Positions 6,865-9,427 of a DNA stretch of 9,427 nucleotides are shown piece by piece. A model generated the notes under the pieces. It searched no databases, had not been told where the DNA came from, and saw nothing but the letters and a program-made list of their open reading frames with translations. Source of the DNA: Ruminococcaceae bacterium UBA4871 (GTDB lineage: Bacteria > Bacillota > Clostridia > Oscillospirales > Acutalibacteraceae); the NCBI GenBank assembly GCA_002399445.1, contig DHDR01000015.1:1-9427 (forward strand), in the 5' to 3' direction. Position 1 is the first letter of the stretch; each line of letters begins with the position of its first letter. The translations under genes were made by a program, and so were the position numbers.

Positions 6865-7236
6865 TCAGGCAACTGCGACAAACTCCATTTCCACCAGACA
6901 TCCGTCCACCATGTCTACACACTGTGTGCAGCAGCGTGCCGGATAACCATCTGTAAAGTACTGCTGATAAACGGCGTTCATTTCCGGAATCATTGTAATA
7001 TCCTTAATATAAATCGTAACTTTTGCAACTTGGTTCATAGTGGTTCCGGCTGCTTCCAAAACCGCTTTGGCATTTTCCATCAATGCCTTTGTCTGTTCCC
7101 GAATGCCACCGGTAACCATTTCTCCGGTCACATCCGAACCAATCTGAGTAGTAAAAACAAATCCGCCTGCTTTTGTTCCCAATGCATAAGGTCCATGGCA
7201 GGGTCCGCATTTTTCAGAAAGAATTTGATTTTTCAT
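6865..7236 (-). CDS. RidA/YjgF/UK114-family imine/enamine deaminase
   Basis: Cytosolic protein of 123 residues, the normal length for RidA, which forms trimers that hydrolyse reactive 2-imino and enamino acids to 2-oxo acids and ammonia. The active-site set of E. coli RidA is present at equivalent spacing: Y17 (GPYALG), R101 and C103 in PARCCTQC, and E116 in LVEMEF, so a working deaminase is likely. AAGGAG eight nt before the ATG supports the start. It lies 34 nt after the D-2-hydroxyacid dehydrogenase and directly before the dehydrogenase subunits. That fits removal of the imine made by the flavin enzyme and supply of a 2-oxo acid to the hydroxyacid dehydrogenase. Six cysteines in such a small protein is notable for the family. 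Confidence 0.92.
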   Translation of the reverse strand: MKNQILSEKCGPCHGPYALGTKAGGFVFTTQIGSDVTGEMVTGGIREQTKALMENAKAVLEAAGTTMNQVAKVTIYIKDITMIPEMNAVYQQYFTDGYPARCCTQCVDMVDGCLVEMEFVAVA

Positions 7237-7270
7237 TTTTCTGACTCCTTTTTAATTTCAAATTAGAATT

Positions 7271-8251
7271 TTATTCAAATTGAACATCACGGTTGACTAG
7301 GAACTCTGGACGTTCATGTTTGCTTAGCCGCTGTACCATTTGTGCCAGTGCCCTTTTACGCGCATCATAAAAAGAATCTTCCGAAAGGAAAGCTGAATGT
7401 GGGGTAATCACTGTATTTTCAAGTGGAAACAGATCACTTGTTTCGTGAACCTCATCTTCGATGACGTCAATTCCTGCACCAAGGATTTCCCCTGTGCGCA
7501 GCGCTTTCACCAAAGCCGCTTCATCCACAACCGGACCACGCGCCGTATTAATGAGGAACGCTGTCTTTTTCATCAGCTTCAGCTCTTTTTCGCCAATCAA
7601 ATGTGTAGTGGACGGTATAAGCGGCGTATGGAGCGAAACAAAATCAGAAATACGCAGTAATTCTTCTAAAGTCTCTGCTTTTTCACAGCCATATTGAGCA
7701 AGATATTCCTTTGTTTTGGTCGGAGCATACACGAAAATTCGCATTTTCAGCGCATGCAGCAAAGGAACCATTGCCTTGGGAATCGCACCAAAGAACACCA
7801 GTCCAACCGTTTTTCCGCTCATCCGATGCATTGGATATCCCATAAGCGGATCCCAATTCCCCTGACGTACACTCCGGTCAAAATAGGTCATCTTCCGCGC
7901 CAGATCAATCATCAAGCCGACCGCATGGGTGGCAACTTCTTCCGTGCAGAAACCCGGTGTGTTGGTAACACAAATTCCGCAGTCCGTTGCGGCAGCTGTA
8001 TCGACATTATTGTAGCCAATAGACTGCAGGGAAATGATTTTCAGATTTGGCATCTGCTGCATTTTTTCCCGGGTGATCTGTTCATATTCCACAACCAGCC
8101 CTGCCGCATCTTTTGCATACTCAGGAAGAGGTTTTTCCCCTTCCTTATCTTTTACTTCTGTCAAATGAAGATCCGAGACATTCCATTCCTCTAACAACTG
8201 ATTTTCATAATCAAGTGTGTCATCAATGTTATAATATAAAATTTCCTGCAT
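7271..8251 (-). CDS. D-2-hydroxyacid dehydrogenase family protein
   Basis: Dehydrogenase of 326 residues, expected to interconvert a 2-oxo acid and a D-(R)-2-hydroxy acid with NAD(P)H. The catalytic residues align: R238 in INTARGPVVDE, E267 in DVIEDE and H285 in TPHSAF. The substrate-loop segment SIGYNNVD (77-84) and the TNTPGFCTEEVATHA region (96-110) are typical. The nucleotide-binding turn reads VGLVFFGAIPKA (149-160) where GxGxxG is expected: the first glycine of that motif is F153 and the last is P158. The loop between E267 and H285 is short. The ATG at 8251 follows GAAAGGGA by about 7 nt. Its place between the transporter and RidA suggests it reduces the 2-oxo acid made by the pathway and reoxidises NADH (inference). 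A CtBP-like or phosphoglycerate-dehydrogenase-like member is possible. Confidence 0.9.
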   Translation of the reverse strand: MQEILYYNIDDTLDYENQLLEEWNVSDLHLTEVKDKEGEKPLPEYAKDAAGLVVEYEQITREKMQQMPNLKIISLQSIGYNNVDTAAATDCGICVTNTPGFCTEEVATHAVGLMIDLARKMTYFDRSVRQGNWDPLMGYPMHRMSGKTVGLVFFGAIPKAMVPLLHALKMRIFVYAPTKTKEYLAQYGCEKAETLEELLRISDFVSLHTPLIPSTTHLIGEKELKLMKKTAFLINTARGPVVDEAALVKALRTGEILGAGIDVIEDEVHETSDLFPLENTVITPHSAFLSEDSFYDARKRALAQMVQRLSKHERPEFLVNRDVQFE

Positions 8252-8358
8252 ACCAAAGTCCCTTTCTCAGCGTTCAAGGTTCTGCTATAAAAGTTTCATG
8301 CCTGCACCTGCAGCGAACTTGATCAGTGCATAAAATCATGCTCCCGTTTGCTTTTTAT
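8252..8358. other. Intergenic gap between permease and hydroxyacid dehydrogenase
   Basis: This 107-base gap is the longest in the right-hand gene run. It contains short dyads (GCAT/ATGC and CTGC/GCAG on the minus strand) but no stem followed by a T-run and no well-spaced promoter. I see nothing that clearly splits the operon here, though weak internal promoter activity cannot be excluded. Confidence 0.4.
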
Positions 8359-9162
8359 TTACCTCGCTTTTTCCGTCTGGCAAATTGCTTTTTTATCAGT
8401 CGTTTTCAAAACATAACGCTGCCAAATTCCAGAAAGGAGGTTCCGATGTTTTCTGCGAACTGCACCGGACTGCAGATACCTGCCAGTTACTTTTTCCAAT
8501 ACTCTGAATCCTCTTTCAAACACCAGAAACACGCCCCAGTAAATTAATGCACATGTCACATAAGGTTCTAAGAATTTTTGGTTCAGTACCGCGTAGTTTT
8601 TTGCAGCTCCCATCATTTCCAAAATAGTAACCATATAAGTGAGGGACGTTGCTTTTAACAGATTGACAAAATGGTTCCCGAAGTTTGGTAATGCAATAAC
8701 CGCCAGCTGAGGAAGTACAATTCGGCGCATACCCTGCCATTTGGTAAACCCGATAGACTCGCACGCCTCCATCTGTCCTTTCGGCACTGTCTCAAGCGCT
8801 GAAACAATCATGTCACACATATAAGGGGCATAAGAAAGTCCCATGGCTAAAATTGCAAACAGGAATTTTGGAGGGTTGCGAATGTCATAGGTAAAGTCAA
8901 ACAGACTCGCAATTGTCCGCATAACATCATCTATGGAATTATTGAAAATATAAAGAAAGACCAAAATCGGAATGCCTTTCAAAAAAGAAATCAAGATGGA
9001 CAAAATTGTACGGATCACACGCACTTTGCAAAGCACACCAAAGCTTAACAAAATTCCGCCGATTAAAGCGAAAGCAACCGCACCCAAGGTCAATAGCAGC
9101 GTTACCGGGAGTTTTTCCAAAATTGGCTGAAAACAAGTAAGCGCAAAGCTAAATGAAAACAC
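8359..9162 (-). CDS. Polar amino acid ABC transporter permease (HisM/GlnP/OccM type)
   Basis: Inner-membrane permease subunit of 267 residues. About five membrane segments are visible (roughly 18-40, 52-74, 99-121, 155-175 and 200-217). The cytoplasmic EAA loop that docks the ATPase is clear: MEACESIGFTKWQGMRRIVLP (131-151), with the conserved glycine G137 and the closing LP. PVTLLLTLGAV near the N-terminus is typical of the His/Glu/opine class. The start is GTG, chosen because GGAAGGGAG lies 9 nt upstream and no better start exists. About 38 mostly basic residues after 230 exceed the usual end of such permeases. It follows the partial permease by 31 nt, so the two probably form the heterodimeric channel. 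The ATPase and binding protein would be outside the window. Confidence 0.92.
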   Translation of the reverse strand: MFSFSFALTCFQPILEKLPVTLLLTLGAVAFALIGGILLSFGVLCKVRVIRTILSILISFLKGIPILVFLYIFNNSIDDVMRTIASLFDFTYDIRNPPKFLFAILAMGLSYAPYMCDMIVSALETVPKGQMEACESIGFTKWQGMRRIVLPQLAVIALPNFGNHFVNLLKATSLTYMVTILEMMGAAKNYAVLNQKFLEPYVTCALIYWGVFLVFERGFRVLEKVTGRYLQSGAVRRKHRNLLSGIWQRYVLKTTDKKAICQTEKAR

Positions 9163-9171
9163 AGTATTCTA

Positions 9172-9178
9172 CTCCCTT
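9172..9178 (-). promoter_or_regulatory. Ribosome binding site supporting the GTG start of the permease
   Basis: AAGGGAG on the minus strand ends 9 nt before the GTG at 9162-9160. No in-frame ATG lies close by, and the first membrane segment begins about residue 18, so the GTG is the best start. Confidence 0.65.
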
Positions 9179-9193
9179 CCTAAGCGACGTCTT

Positions 9194-9427
9194 TTATGAA
9201 AAAAGACTCTTTCTGCGATAAGATGCATTTCCTTTATTGAGATGATCGGAAATGATGTTGGAAATAGAAAGGATAATCAAACCCATTACCCAGAAAATCA
9301 CAGCGACTTCAATATACAATTCTTTCTGTCCGACACCATAGTTGTTTTTGCCCAACTGAACTGCTTTTCCCATGATGTCATATACGCCGATCACCATCGC
9401 AATGTGGATCTATATTAAATAAGTGGA
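9194..9427 (-). pseudogene. C-terminal part of a second amino acid ABC permease, frame broken near the window edge
   Basis: The 67 residues encoded from 9397 to 9194 are the C-terminal end of a HisM/GlnP-type permease. IGVYDIMGKA matches the conserved segment after the EAA loop, KELYIEVAVIFWVMGLIIL is the last membrane helix, and a short polar tail follows. Upstream, translation in the same frame gives a plausible IHIA and then a TAG stop at 9412-9410, where family members continue without a break. A second frame (stretch 9425-9408) is open to the edge and would join the frame if one base near 9407 were removed. This is therefore either a frameshifted pseudogene, a sequence or assembly error, or a contig-end artefact. 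The ATG at 9397 lies inside the conserved domain and is not a convincing true start. If intact, it would pair with the permease downstream. Confidence 0.6.

Noticed and set aside
8432..8547. A plus-strand open frame starting at 8446 with a near-perfect AAAGGAGG ahead of it, antisense to the permease tail.
   Set aside because: Only 33 residues with no recognisable motif. It lies fully inside a well-supported gene, and no promoter is evident. The ribosome-site match is probably chance.

Overview
The window looks like a moderate-GC, strictly anaerobic Firmicute, probably a gut-type Clostridia (inference). The grounds are strong AGGAGG-type ribosome binding sites, frequent GTG starts, overlapping genes, a ferredoxin-type subunit in a flavin dehydrogenase, and Firmicutes-style AEC and cytidylate-kinase-like proteins. 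All thirteen genes I can support lie on the minus strand, so transcription runs from the right edge to the left edge. I see no rRNA, tRNA, CRISPR array, insertion sequence or phage gene.

Right part (9427 to about 7271): the damaged or incomplete end of one polar-amino-acid ABC permease, a complete second permease with a GTG start, then a D-2-hydroxyacid dehydrogenase. Centre (7236 to 3386): a RidA-type imine deaminase followed by five tightly packed genes. These encode a plant-type 2Fe-2S ferredoxin-like subunit, an FAD/NAD(P) disulfide-oxidoreductase-like subunit, a two-cluster 4Fe-4S protein, a small BFD-type 2Fe-2S protein and a DAO-family FAD subunit. Four of the five junctions overlap by 4-15 bases or sit inside one another's translation signals. 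Together they resemble a split, ferredoxin-equipped version of the HcnABC / opine oxidase / D-hydroxyproline dehydrogenase family. An Asp/Glu racemase-family gene ends this run at 2568.

Left part (2540 to 40): a recognisable promoter and a roughly 145-nt leader drive a second unit. It holds a FadR/FCD-type GntR regulator, a cytidylate-kinase-like P-loop protein and an AEC-family transporter.

The genes fit one catabolic scheme. An amino acid, N-substituted amino acid or opine-like compound is imported by the ABC system, possibly epimerised by the racemase, and oxidised at a C-N bond by the five-subunit flavo-iron-sulfur enzyme. RidA hydrolyses the imine, the D-2-hydroxyacid dehydrogenase reduces the 2-oxo acid and so recycles electrons, and the AEC carrier may move the resulting acid. 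The GntR protein would sense an intermediate. The substrate cannot be read from sequence, and the role of the kinase-like protein is unknown.
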